Source: JAFGCL01 sp964492335
Lineage (GTDB): Bacteria > Chloroflexota > Dehalococcoidia > UBA2247 > RBG-13-53-26
Direction of reading: 5' to 3'
DNA length: 64,000 nt
Assembly: GCA_964492335.1 (NCBI GenBank)
Contig: CAZBJX010000003.1
Location: 81,683-145,682, forward strand
Shown: piece after piece, positions 25,216-33,763 of the stretch
Position numbering within the stretch: the first letter of the stretch is position 1
Layout of the letters: every line of letters starts with the position of its first letter
The notes under the pieces: generated by a model
What the model saw: only the letters and a program-made list of their open reading frames with translations
What the model was told of the DNA's origin: nothing
Databases searched by the model: none
Position numbers and translations under genes: made by a program

Positions 25216-25346
25216 GTCAGCAACGCCTCCAGGTAGGTGCGGAGGACTCCAGGGAGACGACAAGTCTCAGCGGCGCGTACAGTATCGTCCGGGTGGCTGC
25301 TTGGTGGCGATGTGCTATAGCGAGTGTGGGATTGTTCATGTTCGAA

Positions 25347-25376
25347 ATAGTATTGAACGTCAGCACATACTGTCAA
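25347..25376 (-). promoter_or_regulatory. darTG promoter
   Basis: TTGACA (25376-25371), an 18-base spacer and TACTAT (25352-25347) on the minus strand. It overlaps the frameshifted tail of hsdM and gives a ~125-base leader before darT. Confidence 0.7.
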
Positions 25377-27430
25377 CTGCCGACGTTCGTTATGCGTCTT
25401 CCTGCTTCCCGGTCATGTTGGCCAGCATCCGCATGATCTCTCTCAACGGCGCGGATGTCGTCTTCAATCAGGTCAAGCGGGCGTGGCGGTGTGTACTTGT
25501 AGAAGTAGCGGTTGAAACTGATCTCGTACCCCACGATGCCCACTTGCCCGTCCTCTTCATCGCGCTTGCCCCTATCGATCCAGGCATCCGGGACGTGAGG
25601 TTTGACTTCGCGATCGAAGTATGTATCCACGCTCTCGGATAGGGGAACACTCTGGCTGTCGCGCAGATCAGGGTCGGGTTCAGGGTTTCCGTCATTGTCG
25701 CGGCATACAGACGCCGTCTCATCGCGTTCGGACAGGGCGGACAAGATAGCCTTGGTTGCGGGAGCTGGGAGCTTCAAGCCAGCGTTAATGGCAGCCGTCA
25801 CCGGTATGCTCTCGAACTGATCGCGATCCTTATACAAGATAGCAGGGAGAGTCTGTCGCAGCCTGCGCACTTCCTCCTGGAGAGCTCGGCCTTCAGTCTG
25901 TTCCTTGACAGCTGCCTCACCCTTCTTCTTTGACTGTGCCAGACCTTGGAAGCTCTTCTCTTCTTCAAGGCGTGCGATGAGCTCTGGACTCACCTGGAAG
26001 TTGAGCCGAAGTGGGCGTTCTACCGTTATCTTGCGGAAGCCGCAATGCGTGGTGGGGAAGACCCGGCTGACTACTGTCTCTTCTTCCTGCCCGTCCTTCC
26101 TCACCATGCAGGTATCACCGTCTCTGAAGTCGGCACGAATCTTCAGGATGTCCTCGACCCGGTCGAGCGGGATCTCGCGGCGCTTGTCGCCAAGGCTTCG
26201 GCGCATCTGTGTCCAGCAACGCGAAGACGAGCCATCGATGAGCTGGACTTCGCCCTGGCGCTCGGGCGACTTGCGGTCTCTGAGGAGCCAGGCATAGGTC
26301 GCGACGCCGGTGTTATAGATGAGTTGCTCTGGGAGAGCTATCAGGCACTCGAGCCAATCGTTCTCCAGTATGAAGCGCCGGATCTCGCTGTCGCCACTGC
26401 CGGCGTCGCCCGTGAAGAGAGGGGAACCGTTCATGATGATGGCCATCCGCGAGCCACCGTCCTTGGGCTCCTTCCGGTGTGCCAGCATGTGGAGCAAGAA
26501 GAGTATCTGGCCGTCGCTGATGCGCGGCAGCCCTGGTGAGAAGCGACCCGCGGAGCCGCGTCCATGCTCGTCACGAACGGCCTTCTCGTCCCGTTTCCAG
26601 TCCTTGCCGTATGGAGGATTGGCGACCAGGTAGTCGAAGCTGCGGTTGGCATGCCCATCGTTAGAGAGTGTGCTACCGAATGCGATGTTGGCGGCATGGT
26701 GGCCTCTTGGGTTCTTTGTGGATAGGTCTGACTTCGAGACTGCCCAGGTCTCCGGGTTGACCTCTTGCCCGAACAGATGAATCTCGGCCTCATGGTTGAC
26801 CGCAGGGCGAATGATGTCGCCATTCCGGCGGACTCCGATGATGACATGCTCTTCTGTGATCATTATCATTCCGCGTGATCGACAGCAGTGGTCGTAGACG
26901 GAGAGAGCAACGCCCTTGCGCCTGATGCGGGTTATGTCGCCGGCAAGCATGAGGTCCACCATCAGGTGGACTACGTCGCGGGGCGCGAAGTGCTCGCCTG
27001 GATTCTCGTTCAGAGCTTCGTTGAACCTGCCCATGACTTCCTCGAAGATCGTCCCCATGGTGGGGTTGTCGACCTTGTCGGGATGCAGGTCGACATTCTT
27101 GAATCGCTCGAGCACTTGGAAGAGCAACCCTGCCTCATCCAGTTTGCTGATTGTGTTGTCGAAGTCGTACCGGGAGGCATTGTAGAAGGCGAAGCCCGAT
27201 GCCTCGCGCAGCTGGCCGCTGGGGTCTTCGAGTCTGCCCTTGAACTTGCCTTGCGTCTGCACTACCTTTGCTATTGTCGGCGCGAGCACGCAATCGAGCT
27301 GCCGCAGCACGGTGAGCGGGAGTATGACGTCCTGGTACTTGCCACGCCCAAAGGCGTCCCGGATCAGGTCGGCGACGCCCCAGATGAAGCTGACGACCTC
27401 ACTGTGGTTCACGGGTTGGCCATACCTCAT
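25373..27430 (-). pseudogene. hsdM: Orphan type I restriction-modification methyltransferase subunit (decaying)
   Basis: 685 residues open. N-terminal HsdM domain (NHSEVVSFIWGVADLIRD, VILPLTVLRQLDCVL) and motif IV FDYLVANPPYG (N271-PPY) are intact. AdoMet motif I, normally YDPCCGSGGM in this group, reads YDHCCRSRGM (H181, R184, R186): two G-loop glycines are lost. The last ~20 codons are also out of frame: across the CT tract 25438-25444 (GA on the coding strand) the alternative frame reads MRMLANMTGKQEDA and stops at 25390, the expected C-terminus. No hsdS or hsdR is nearby. Start ATG 27430, or GTG 27415 (NHSEVV), which better matches family N-termini. Probably inactive. Confidence 0.8.
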
Positions 27431-27481
27431 GTCAGGAGTCCATTCTGGCCGATGATGCGTTGGTGCATGCGGTTGCAGCCG

Positions 27482-27490
27482 ATTATAGCA
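27482..27490 (-). promoter_or_regulatory. Extended -10 promoter of hsdM
   Basis: CGTGCTATAAT on the minus strand (TATAAT 27487-27482), ~50 bases before the hsdM start. Between here and 27898 I recognise no gene. Confidence 0.55.
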
Positions 27491-27898
27491 CGTACGGTGC
27501 TTGATGGAGAAAGGTTCTGCAGGCCAAGACCACTGGTCAAGTTGGTGGTGACGTACGTTCATGGCCTGGTGGAGGTCTTCCAGCCAAGCATCGACCCCCG
27601 AGAAGTGGCGCCCAGACTCTTCTCCCAAGAGCACCCCCCCCTCCCTCGCCGCCTTACCCCGCCAATTCAAACACCTGTCTCGAAGGCGACAGTGGTTCCT
27701 GGTTGCGGCATAGCGAAGGTCAGCATGTCCGCTCACCAATGTTCCGGCAGGCGAGCCACTGGTGCATAGTCAACCCCTGCCATGGCAGCCTTGATCCTGA
27801 GCCCTTGCTGCAAATCCAAATCCACGAATGCGTCAAGCCCGACAGCCTCCCCCGCATCAACGCCGTTGCCCGGGGTTCCGGCGATGCGTGCAGCCCTC

Positions 27899-28102
27899 CT
27901 GGTGCCCGGTGCAGATGAAGCGCCACTCCTCTCGCACCTTCTCCTCGCCTCTGAGCAGGAACTGGCGGAACCCTCTCCCTTGTTTGATCTGGCCGAATAC
28001 CGGCTCCGGCACCTCCTTCCTCAGGCCGTAGCACTCTCTCCTCTGCTTTGTCCTCAGCTTGCGCCGCATCCGGTCTGCCGTCGACAGCCACTTCGGTATC
28101 CG
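27899..28102 (-). pseudogene. IS1182-type transposase C-terminal fragment
   Basis: Minus-strand reading IPKWLSTADRMRRKLRTK, then PEPVFGQIKQGRGFRQFLLRG and EEWRFICTGH. This is the C-terminal end of DDE transposases of the IS1182/IS5-like group (EPVFGQIK...GF..FLLRG). No N-terminal part is present and the frame diverges after 27899. It abuts the IS1380-type remnant in opposite orientation. Confidence 0.75.
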
Positions 28103-28104
28103 GC

Positions 28105-28537
28105 CCCGCGGTGCGAGCCTATATGCAGAACGTGAAGGTGGAGAAGAAGGTCACCCTGGACATCGATGCCCACCTGGTGGAGACGGACAAGGCCCAGGCC
28201 CGGCGCTGCTACCAAGGGATACAAGGCTTACCAGCCGATAGAGGTGTGCTGGGCGGAGACGGGCCTGGTGCTGGCTGACGAGTTCCGAGAGGGCAATGTG
28301 TCCGCTGCGGAGGGCAACCGCCGTCTGATCGATCAAGCCTATGAAACCCTGGGGCCCGGAGACTGGGAGATATGCATCAGGTCGGACTCGGCGGCATACG
28401 AGCAGGAGAACCTGGACCACTGGAACAGCCGGGGATGGAGGTTCACGGTGTTCACCGCTCTGGGCCAGGTGGTGCGCCATGCCCGCCGCGTGCTGCACCC
28501 TGCGCCCAAGGAATCCACGGATTCAGGCTTCATGTGA
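28105..28537 (+). pseudogene. IS1380-type transposase remnant, frameshifted
   Basis: Reads VKVEKKVTLDIDAHLVETDK in one frame, then, after a frameshift near 28211, KGYKAYQPIEVCWAETGLVL, ADEFREGNVSA and IRSDSAAYEQE, the DDE core of IS1380-family transposases. It then jumps to a C-terminal VVRHARRVL, so the region between is deleted. The N-terminus is absent. The last 35 bases to 28527 recur at 4767-4801 in reverse orientation and mark the element end. Confidence 0.8.
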
Positions 28538-28549
28538 TGCTGCCGGTGG

Positions 28550-28557
28550 GGTATCAT
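28550..28557 (+). promoter_or_regulatory. -10 promoter element
   Basis: GGGTATCAT (TATCAT 28552-28557) lies 39 bases before the GTG start of the acyl-CoA synthetase-like gene and 25 bases after the IS end. Confidence 0.45.
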
Positions 28558-28595
28558 GGATACCAGGCGCCCGTGGCGCCAGAGAGGTGAAGGAA

Positions 28596-30140
28596 GTGAA
28601 TGCTGCCCGTCCCCCGTCCCTGGAGTACATGTTCCATCCCCGTTCCATAGCGGTGGTCGGCATCTCGGCCGACCCGCCCAAGCTGTGGATCAAGAGGCTC
28701 TACCTGGAATCCCTGATCAAGAACCGGTTCCCGGGCCCGGTGCACCTGGTCAACCCCCGGGGCGGCGAGATGGACGGCCTGCCTCTCTACCGCAGCCTCA
28801 AGGACATCCCGGGCCCGGTGGACCACGTGGTCATCTCCGTGCCGGCAGTGCACGCCCCGCAGGTCATGCAGGAGTGCCGGGAGATCGGGGCCAGGGTGGT
28901 GCACGTCTTCTCCTCCGGCTTCGCCGAGACGGGCGAGCCGGACCGGGCCCGTCTTCAGGAGGCCATGGTGGAGATCGCCCGGCAGGGGGACATGCGCATC
29001 ATCGGCCCCAACTGCCTGGGCATCTTCTACCCGGCCGGCGGCATAGGGCTGAGCCCCGACCTGCCCATGGAGCCGGGCCCTATCGGCTTCCTCTGCCAGA
29101 GCGGCGGCAACGTTACCTGCACCGCCCGGCACGCGGCGGCGCGGGGGCTGCGCTTCAGCAAGATAGTCAGCTACGGCAATGCCTGCGACATCAACGAGTG
29201 CGACCTTGTGGAGTACTTCGCCTCGGACCCGGAGACGAAGGTGATCGCCGCCTACATCGAGGGCACCCAGGACGGGCGGCGGCTGCGCCGGGTGCTGCGG
29301 CAGGCCGCGGCGGCCAAGCCGGTGGTGGTGTTCAAGGGGGGCTTCTCGCCGGACGGGGAGAGGGCGGCGGCCTCGCACACGGGATCGCTGGCCGGCGCCG
29401 ACGCGGTGTGGGACGGGCTGCTGCGGCAGGCGGGGGCGATAAGGGCCTTCAGCTACGAGGAGATGGTGGACGTGCTGGTGGCCCTTCTGCGGGTGCGGCC
29501 CTTCAGGGGCCTCAACACCTGCGTCATCGGGCACGGCGGCGGCGCCAGCGTCATGGCCACCGACGAGATGAGCCGGGTGGGCTTCCGCCTGCCGCCCATC
29601 CCGGGCGAGATAAGGGACGGCCTGAAGGAGTTCGTCGACCTGGCCAACAGCATGCTGCGCAACCCGCTGGACCTCGGCACGGGGTTCGTCCCGGACTCCA
29701 TGCGTGTGGTGCAGGGCATGGGAGGGCGCTCTCCAACTGAGGTGCTGCGGGAGGCGGCTGCCTCCGGGGGCCTGCCCCGGGCGAGGCGGCTCAATGACCT
29801 GCTGGGGCAGTGGCCCGGCCTGGACCTGGTGGTGTACCACCACGGCTTCGATATCAGCCCGGTGCCGGTGGAGCGCGCCCAGGCTGCGGGCGGGCCCGGC
29901 TCGGTGTTGCTGGCGGCCTATGCCTGCCGGCTGCCGAAGGCGCTGGTGTTCCACTCCATGGGCAACGACGCCTCCTGCGAGGCGTCCATCGATGTCCGGG
30001 GCGTGGCGGCGGAGATGGGGCTGCCGCTGTTTCTGTCCATGAGGGGGGCCGCCGTGGCTTTGCGGAAGCTGGCCGACTACGGCGCAGCCTGTCCGGAGAC
30101 GCTGGTGGGCCTGCAGGCCGGTCTGCCCCCGGCGCAATGA
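28596..30140 (+). CDS. NDP-forming acyl-CoA synthetase alpha-type protein
   Basis: 514 residues from GTG 28596 (AGAGAGG 8 bases upstream). It contains the CoA-binding Rossmann domain (FHPRSIAVVGIS...VHLVNPRGG), the ligase-CoA domains (RIIGPNCLG, GFLCQSGGNV) and the phosphohistidine loop ASHTGSLAG. It corresponds to the alpha half of ADP-forming acetyl-CoA synthetases and succinyl-CoA ligase. No ATP-grasp beta half is fused or adjacent, so it may need a partner encoded elsewhere or have a related acyl-CoA role. Confidence 0.8.
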   Translation: MNAARPPSLEYMFHPRSIAVVGISADPPKLWIKRLYLESLIKNRFPGPVHLVNPRGGEMDGLPLYRSLKDIPGPVDHVVISVPAVHAPQVMQECREIGARVVHVFSSGFAETGEPDRARLQEAMVEIARQGDMRIIGPNCLGIFYPAGGIGLSPDLPMEPGPIGFLCQSGGNVTCTARHAAARGLRFSKIVSYGNACDINECDLVEYFASDPETKVIAAYIEGTQDGRRLRRVLRQAAAAKPVVVFKGGFSPDGERAAASHTGSLAGADAVWDGLLRQAGAIRAFSYEEMVDVLVALLRVRPFRGLNTCVIGHGGGASVMATDEMSRVGFRLPPIPGEIRDGLKEFVDLANSMLRNPLDLGTGFVPDSMRVVQGMGGRSPTEVLREAAASGGLPRARRLNDLLGQWPGLDLVVYHHGFDISPVPVERAQAAGGPGSVLLAAYACRLPKALVFHSMGNDASCEASIDVRGVAAEMGLPLFLSMRGAAVALRKLADYGAACPETLVGLQAGLPPAQ

Positions 30141-30198
30141 GGCAGGCGCATCCTGGGGAGGAAGGGGCGGGTGCCGGCGCCGGCCGGGGTGGCGGGGG

Positions 30199-30420
30199 CT
30201 ATGAGGGGCAGCCCTCGTCGTAGCGCTTGGTCAGCTGGCTCAGTTCATCCTCCAGCAGGATGAGGTTGTTCTCGGTGTCAGCCAGGTCCTCCTCGGTGAC
30301 GTTGCCCGGCTGCACGCGCGTCCTGATCAGCTCGAGCCTCATCTGGCTGCGGACCCGGTCCATCTCGGCTATCCTGCGCTTCAGGTCCAGGCAGGCCCTG
30401 GGAGACAGCCTCTCTTCCAT
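30199..30420 (-). CDS. Small coiled-coil protein
   Basis: 73 residues, highly charged and helical (ACLDLKRRIAEMDRVRSQM, LADTENNLILLEDELSQLTK), predicted as two helices. GGAGGAGG is well placed before ATG 30420, and a CGTGCTATAAA promoter is at 30492-30487. The long minus-strand open frame covering it is noise. Function unknown. Confidence 0.65.
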   Translation of the reverse strand: MEERLSPRACLDLKRRIAEMDRVRSQMRLELIRTRVQPGNVTEEDLADTENNLILLEDELSQLTKRYDEGCPS

Positions 30421-30486
30421 ATGCGTTCCTCCTCCCCCGGTGTGGGTCGCGGAAAAGCCCTGCGGTTGCGTCAGCCCGTCCGGCCC

Positions 30487-30495
30487 TTTATAGCA
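30487..30495 (-). promoter_or_regulatory. Extended -10 promoter
   Basis: CGTGCTATAAA on the minus strand (TATAAA 30492-30487), 67 bases before the 73-residue coiled-coil gene. Confidence 0.45.
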
Positions 30496-30548
30496 CGGAC
30501 CGGTCTCAGAAATGTCTCCGGAGGGGGAGGGGTTCTCACAAGACGCTA

Positions 30549-32066
30549 TCAGCGACGGGCCCGCCGCGCCGCGCGGCGGCGCAGGCCCAGGGCCAGAAGG
30601 GCCAGGGCGCCAACAGCGGCCAGGGACCCCGCGGCGGCGGCCGCCACGCCGGCCCGGGAGGGGGCCCCCTCGTCGGCCTCCAGCACCAGGAAACTGCCGG
30701 GCGCCATGGCCAGTCCCCCGGGGGAGGTCACGGTGATGGCCCTGCTGCCGGGGGCGGCCTCGCTCCCGATGGCGATGCAGGCCACTATCCGGCTGTCGCT
30801 GATGACGGTGAACTCGGTGACGGTGATCCCGGGGCCGAAGTCCACAGCGGTGGCCCGGCCCAGGTTGATGCCGGTGATGCTCACCGCAAGGCTCTCGCCG
30901 GGCCGTCCGCTTTCGTCGCTGAAGCCCTGGATGAGGGGGCGTGGGGTGGTGTCCGGCCCGTCGGGCCCGGAGGGGGGCGCGGGGGGGGCAGGCGAAGCCC
31001 CGCAGGCTAGTATGGTGCCGCCCTCCCCCACGGCGAAGATGGCGCCGCCGGGGGCGCCCCACAGGCCGCGGAGGCGCTCTCTGGCGGTGACATCTTCGAT
31101 GGGGCTCCAGGCGAGGCCGTCGTAGTGCAGGATGGCGGCGGTCCCGGCACGCGGGTCGCGGCCGGCCGCGTAGACGTCGGGGGCCGAGCTTCCCCAGACG
31201 GCGGTCAGGTCGGCCTCGGTGCCGCTCTCCTGGGGGACCCAGGCGGCGCCGTCGTAATGCAGGATGGCGCCGCCGTCGCCCACGGCGAAGATGTCGGACC
31301 CCGAGTCCCCCCAGACGGCACTGAGCCTGTTGGTGGGGCCGGTGTCGACGGGGCTCCACTGGCTGCCGTCGTAGTGGACGATCACCGAGCGGCTGGCGTC
31401 CTTGAGGCCGCCGCCCACCACGAAGAGGTTGTTGTCCGAGCTGCCCCAGACGCCCCGCAGCTCCACTTCGGAGAGGGACTGGCTGGTCTCGCAGGAGAAG
31501 CGCCGGGTCCAGTAGGCGCCGTTCCAGCAGTACACGAAGCCGCCGCCATCCTCGCCGCCCACGGCATAGACGTTGTCGGAGGCGCCGGAGCCCCACAGCC
31601 CGTTGATCCGGGCGGAGTCGCCGGGGACCAGCGCCCAGGCCGTCCAGCGGCTTTCACTGAAGCGGTAGACGGCGGCGTGGGGGCCCTGCAGGTCGCTGTA
31701 CCCGGTGCCCCCGATGAAGAGCTCCGTGGGGGAGGCGCCCCAGAGGGCGGACAGGTGGCAGGGCGGGGCCTCAGGGTCGGCCGCCGCCAGGGGCCCGGGG
31801 TCAAGCCGGGCCCAGGCCTGCCCATCGTAGTGCAGCAGGGCCCCGCAGGAGGCCACGGCGAAGACGTCCGAGTCCGAGCTGCCCCAGACCCCGGTGAGGG
31901 TGGAGCACCCCTCGTCCAGCTCCGGGGGGAGGGCCTGGGACTCCCAGGCGGCGGCGGCGCGGGCCGGCGAAGGGCCCGCGGGCGATAGCGCAGTGGCGGC
32001 CAGGACGGCCGCCGCCAGCACAAGCGCCGCTGACACGGCTCTCAGGAAGCGTTGCCCGATCTGCAT
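30549..32066 (-). CDS. Surface beta-propeller protein with IPT domain and membrane tail
   Basis: 505 residues. Signal peptide (~1-38), then about seven ~45-residue propeller-like repeats of the form LxGVWGSSxxDvFAVG...IxHYDGxxW (~55-355), a Pro-rich linker, an IPT/TIG domain (~375-455; FGPGITVTEFTVISDSRIV) and a C-terminal membrane helix with a basic RRRAARRARR tail. It is probably exported and anchored by the tail. The IPT-plus-tail module recurs at 33764-36145 and 46015-48594. Confidence 0.75.
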   Translation of the reverse strand: MQIGQRFLRAVSAALVLAAAVLAATALSPAGPSPARAAAAWESQALPPELDEGCSTLTGVWGSSDSDVFAVASCGALLHYDGQAWARLDPGPLAAADPEAPPCHLSALWGASPTELFIGGTGYSDLQGPHAAVYRFSESRWTAWALVPGDSARINGLWGSGASDNVYAVGGEDGGGFVYCWNGAYWTRRFSCETSQSLSEVELRGVWGSSDNNLFVVGGGLKDASRSVIVHYDGSQWSPVDTGPTNRLSAVWGDSGSDIFAVGDGGAILHYDGAAWVPQESGTEADLTAVWGSSAPDVYAAGRDPRAGTAAILHYDGLAWSPIEDVTARERLRGLWGAPGGAIFAVGEGGTILACGASPAPPAPPSGPDGPDTTPRPLIQGFSDESGRPGESLAVSITGINLGRATAVDFGPGITVTEFTVISDSRIVACIAIGSEAAPGSRAITVTSPGGLAMAPGSFLVLEADEGAPSRAGVAAAAAGSLAAVGALALLALGLRRRAARRARR

Positions 32067-32123
32067 GGACTCCCCCGGAAAATAGCATAGGAACGCGGGC
32101 GGGTGAAGTCAAGCGCGGCCTCT

Positions 32124-32133
32124 GTGGTATAAT
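32124..32133 (+). promoter_or_regulatory. Extended -10 promoter
   Basis: GTGGTATAAT region with TATAAT at 32128-32133, only 12 bases before ATG 32146, implying a leaderless or near-leaderless message. Confidence 0.55.
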
Positions 32134-32145
32134 AACGCCCCGCTG

Positions 32146-32529
32146 ATGGAGACCCGCAGAGACAGGGGAGGAGAGACCGGCCCCGGGCCCGCCCGCCGCC
32201 GCTCGCGGGCCGTCATGTTGATAGATACGCTGGTCGCGGCGGCCTTCTGCACGGCGGGAATATACCACTTCACCCAGCCCAACCAGGCGTGGCGCTCAGG
32301 CGCCATCGAGGTGACCTGCGCCGTGGCGCTGGTGGTGGCCGGCTACCTGCTGGGCCGGAGGAAGGCCGTGCTGGTCCACGTGGCCGTGGCCGCGGGCATC
32401 ACGGCGCTGGGCATCCGCCACGTGGTCCTCGGCGGGGGGTGGAAGTCGGGCAGCGTGGAGATGGGCCTGGCCGTGGTGCTGCTGGGGGTGGCGGTGGTCA
32501 TATACCGGCGCCGGCCGGAGAGACTCTGA
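32146..32529 (+). CDS. Small multi-pass membrane protein
   Basis: 127 residues with about four hydrophobic segments (LIDTLVAAAFCTAGIYHF, VTCAVALVVAGYLLG, VLVHVAVAAGITALGI, MGLAVVLLGVAVVIY) and a basic C-terminus. No family recognised. ATG 32146 has no Shine-Dalgarno; an internal ATG at 32215 is an alternative start. Confidence 0.6.
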   Translation: METRRDRGGETGPGPARRRSRAVMLIDTLVAAAFCTAGIYHFTQPNQAWRSGAIEVTCAVALVVAGYLLGRRKAVLVHVAVAAGITALGIRHVVLGGGWKSGSVEMGLAVVLLGVAVVIYRRRPERL

Positions 32530-32603
32530 GGCCCCGCGGGCCCGGACGGGCCCGGTGGGACCTGCTCAGGATAGTGCGGGGGGGGGGGCGGGGCAGTCAA
32601 CGC

Positions 32604-32673
32604 CCTGTCGCCCGCCCCGCCGGGGCGGGCGACAGGCCCAAAGAAGGAGGGCGGGCATTGCTGCCCGCCCTCC
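32604..32673. terminator. Two strong hairpins between convergent genes
   Basis: A 15-bp perfect stem (32604-32618/32622-32636) and a 12-bp perfect stem GGAGGGCGGGCA/TGCCCGCCCTCC (32646-32657/32662-32673) lie between the convergent ends of the small membrane protein and the lipoprotein. TTCTTT follows the second on the minus strand. Confidence 0.7.
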
Positions 32674-32691
32674 GGGATTGCCCGACCGGGA

Positions 32692-33555
32692 TCACCAGAA
32701 GAGGGACGCGCCTATCTTCACGTCGGCCGAGGCCTTTATGCGGCTCCCGTCCTGGCTCACCTTCACATTGGTGACGTCGGGGTCATCCTCCGTCATGGAT
32801 GTCTCGATGTCGGCCATGGCGGCCTTCGCGGAGGCCGCATCCGTGAACCGTATCACCGCAGAGGCCTGCAGCTTGTCCGCGCTCTTCTTGGACAGGGAAA
32901 CGCCCGCGGTCACCAGGCCAGGGTATTCGCTGTCAGCGAAGATGGCGTCTTCGCCGCTGCCCCAGCCGACTAGCAGCGAGGTGCCCGGCAGCTTCTCTAT
33001 GTCATCCTTGACGCCGGCTTTCTCCCACAGGGACTTCGCCACGCCCGCGATGACGTCTATGCAGTCCTTGGCGTCGTCCTCCGAGGCCATGATGATGCAC
33101 TTGCTGTCGACGAGCACCATGGAGAAGAAGTCGGACTTCCAGAGCTCGACGTCATTGTACATGGCCTCGGTGTACTCCTGGTCCTCCAGGCCCTGCCTGA
33201 TTTCGGCCAGGTCGAATGTGCCTGTCAGGATGAATATCATCTCTCCAGCCATAGCGAAGGCGTCTATGGTGGCCATGGATATGCCGGGCATCATCTCGGT
33301 GGCGATGCCCCCGGTATCCTGAGAGAACTCGTCGTACATCTCCTTGAGGTCCTTGTCGGTGCGCAGGGCCTTCATATCCATGAACATGACCGAGTTGGCC
33401 CCCTGGGGGAGTTTCTTCATGATGGCGATGGCATCCTTGTTGCCTCCTCCTGCTCCTTCCCCGTCGCTGCCGCACCCTGCCATGGCCAGGACCAGGGGGA
33501 CCAGCAGCAGCAGGCCCAGCGCCCGCAGCAGGAACCTTGTGCCTCTTCCTTTCAT
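32692..33555 (-). CDS. Lipoprotein of unknown function
   Basis: 287 residues. Signal peptide with lipobox LAMAGC (C28), then a Gly-rich linker and an alpha/beta domain (~40-287) with acidic surface, e.g. DVELWKSDFFSMVLVDSK and LVGWGSGEDAIFADSEYPG. No family recognised. ATG 33555 follows AAGGAGGG. Monocistronic, ending in a strong hairpin pair. Confidence 0.75.
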   Translation of the reverse strand: MKGRGTRFLLRALGLLLLVPLVLAMAGCGSDGEGAGGGNKDAIAIMKKLPQGANSVMFMDMKALRTDKDLKEMYDEFSQDTGGIATEMMPGISMATIDAFAMAGEMIFILTGTFDLAEIRQGLEDQEYTEAMYNDVELWKSDFFSMVLVDSKCIIMASEDDAKDCIDVIAGVAKSLWEKAGVKDDIEKLPGTSLLVGWGSGEDAIFADSEYPGLVTAGVSLSKKSADKLQASAVIRFTDAASAKAAMADIETSMTEDDPDVTNVKVSQDGSRIKASADVKIGASLFW

Positions 33556-33647
33556 TAGCCCTCCTTGGAAGTATTCTGCCCGTCCGGGACCCCTATAGCT
33601 TAGGGGGGCGGGGGCGGGTTGTCAACGCAGGGGCCCCGCGTTATTGC

Positions 33648-33676
33648 TTGACTTTCCGGAGCATCCATGGTATAGT
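33648..33676 (+). promoter_or_regulatory. Sigma-70-type promoter
   Basis: TTGACT (33648-33653), 17-base spacer, TATAGT (33671-33676), upstream of a hairpin leader and the PKD/IPT surface gene. Confidence 0.65.
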
Positions 33677-33713
33677 CCGACAGGACAGGCATGAGGATCT
33701 CATAGACACCGCC

Positions 33714-33750
33714 GGCCGGTCCCCTTGAGTCAAGGGGACCGGCCGTTGTT
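33714..33750 (+). promoter_or_regulatory. Leader hairpin (terminator-like)
   Basis: Perfect inverted repeat GGCCGGTCCCCTTGA/TCAAGGGGACCGGCC (33714-33728/33730-33744) followed by GTTGTT, inside the leader between the promoter and ATG 33764. No plus-strand gene ends upstream, so it is a leader attenuator candidate rather than an ordinary gene-end terminator. Confidence 0.55.
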
Positions 33751-33763
33751 ATGGAGGGGGTTA

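Noticed and set aside
27538..27739. N-terminal extension of hsdM to 27739
   Set aside because: Would run through the TATAAT promoter at 27487 and precede the family-typical NHSEVV start; no homologous HsdM begins this way as far as I can tell.
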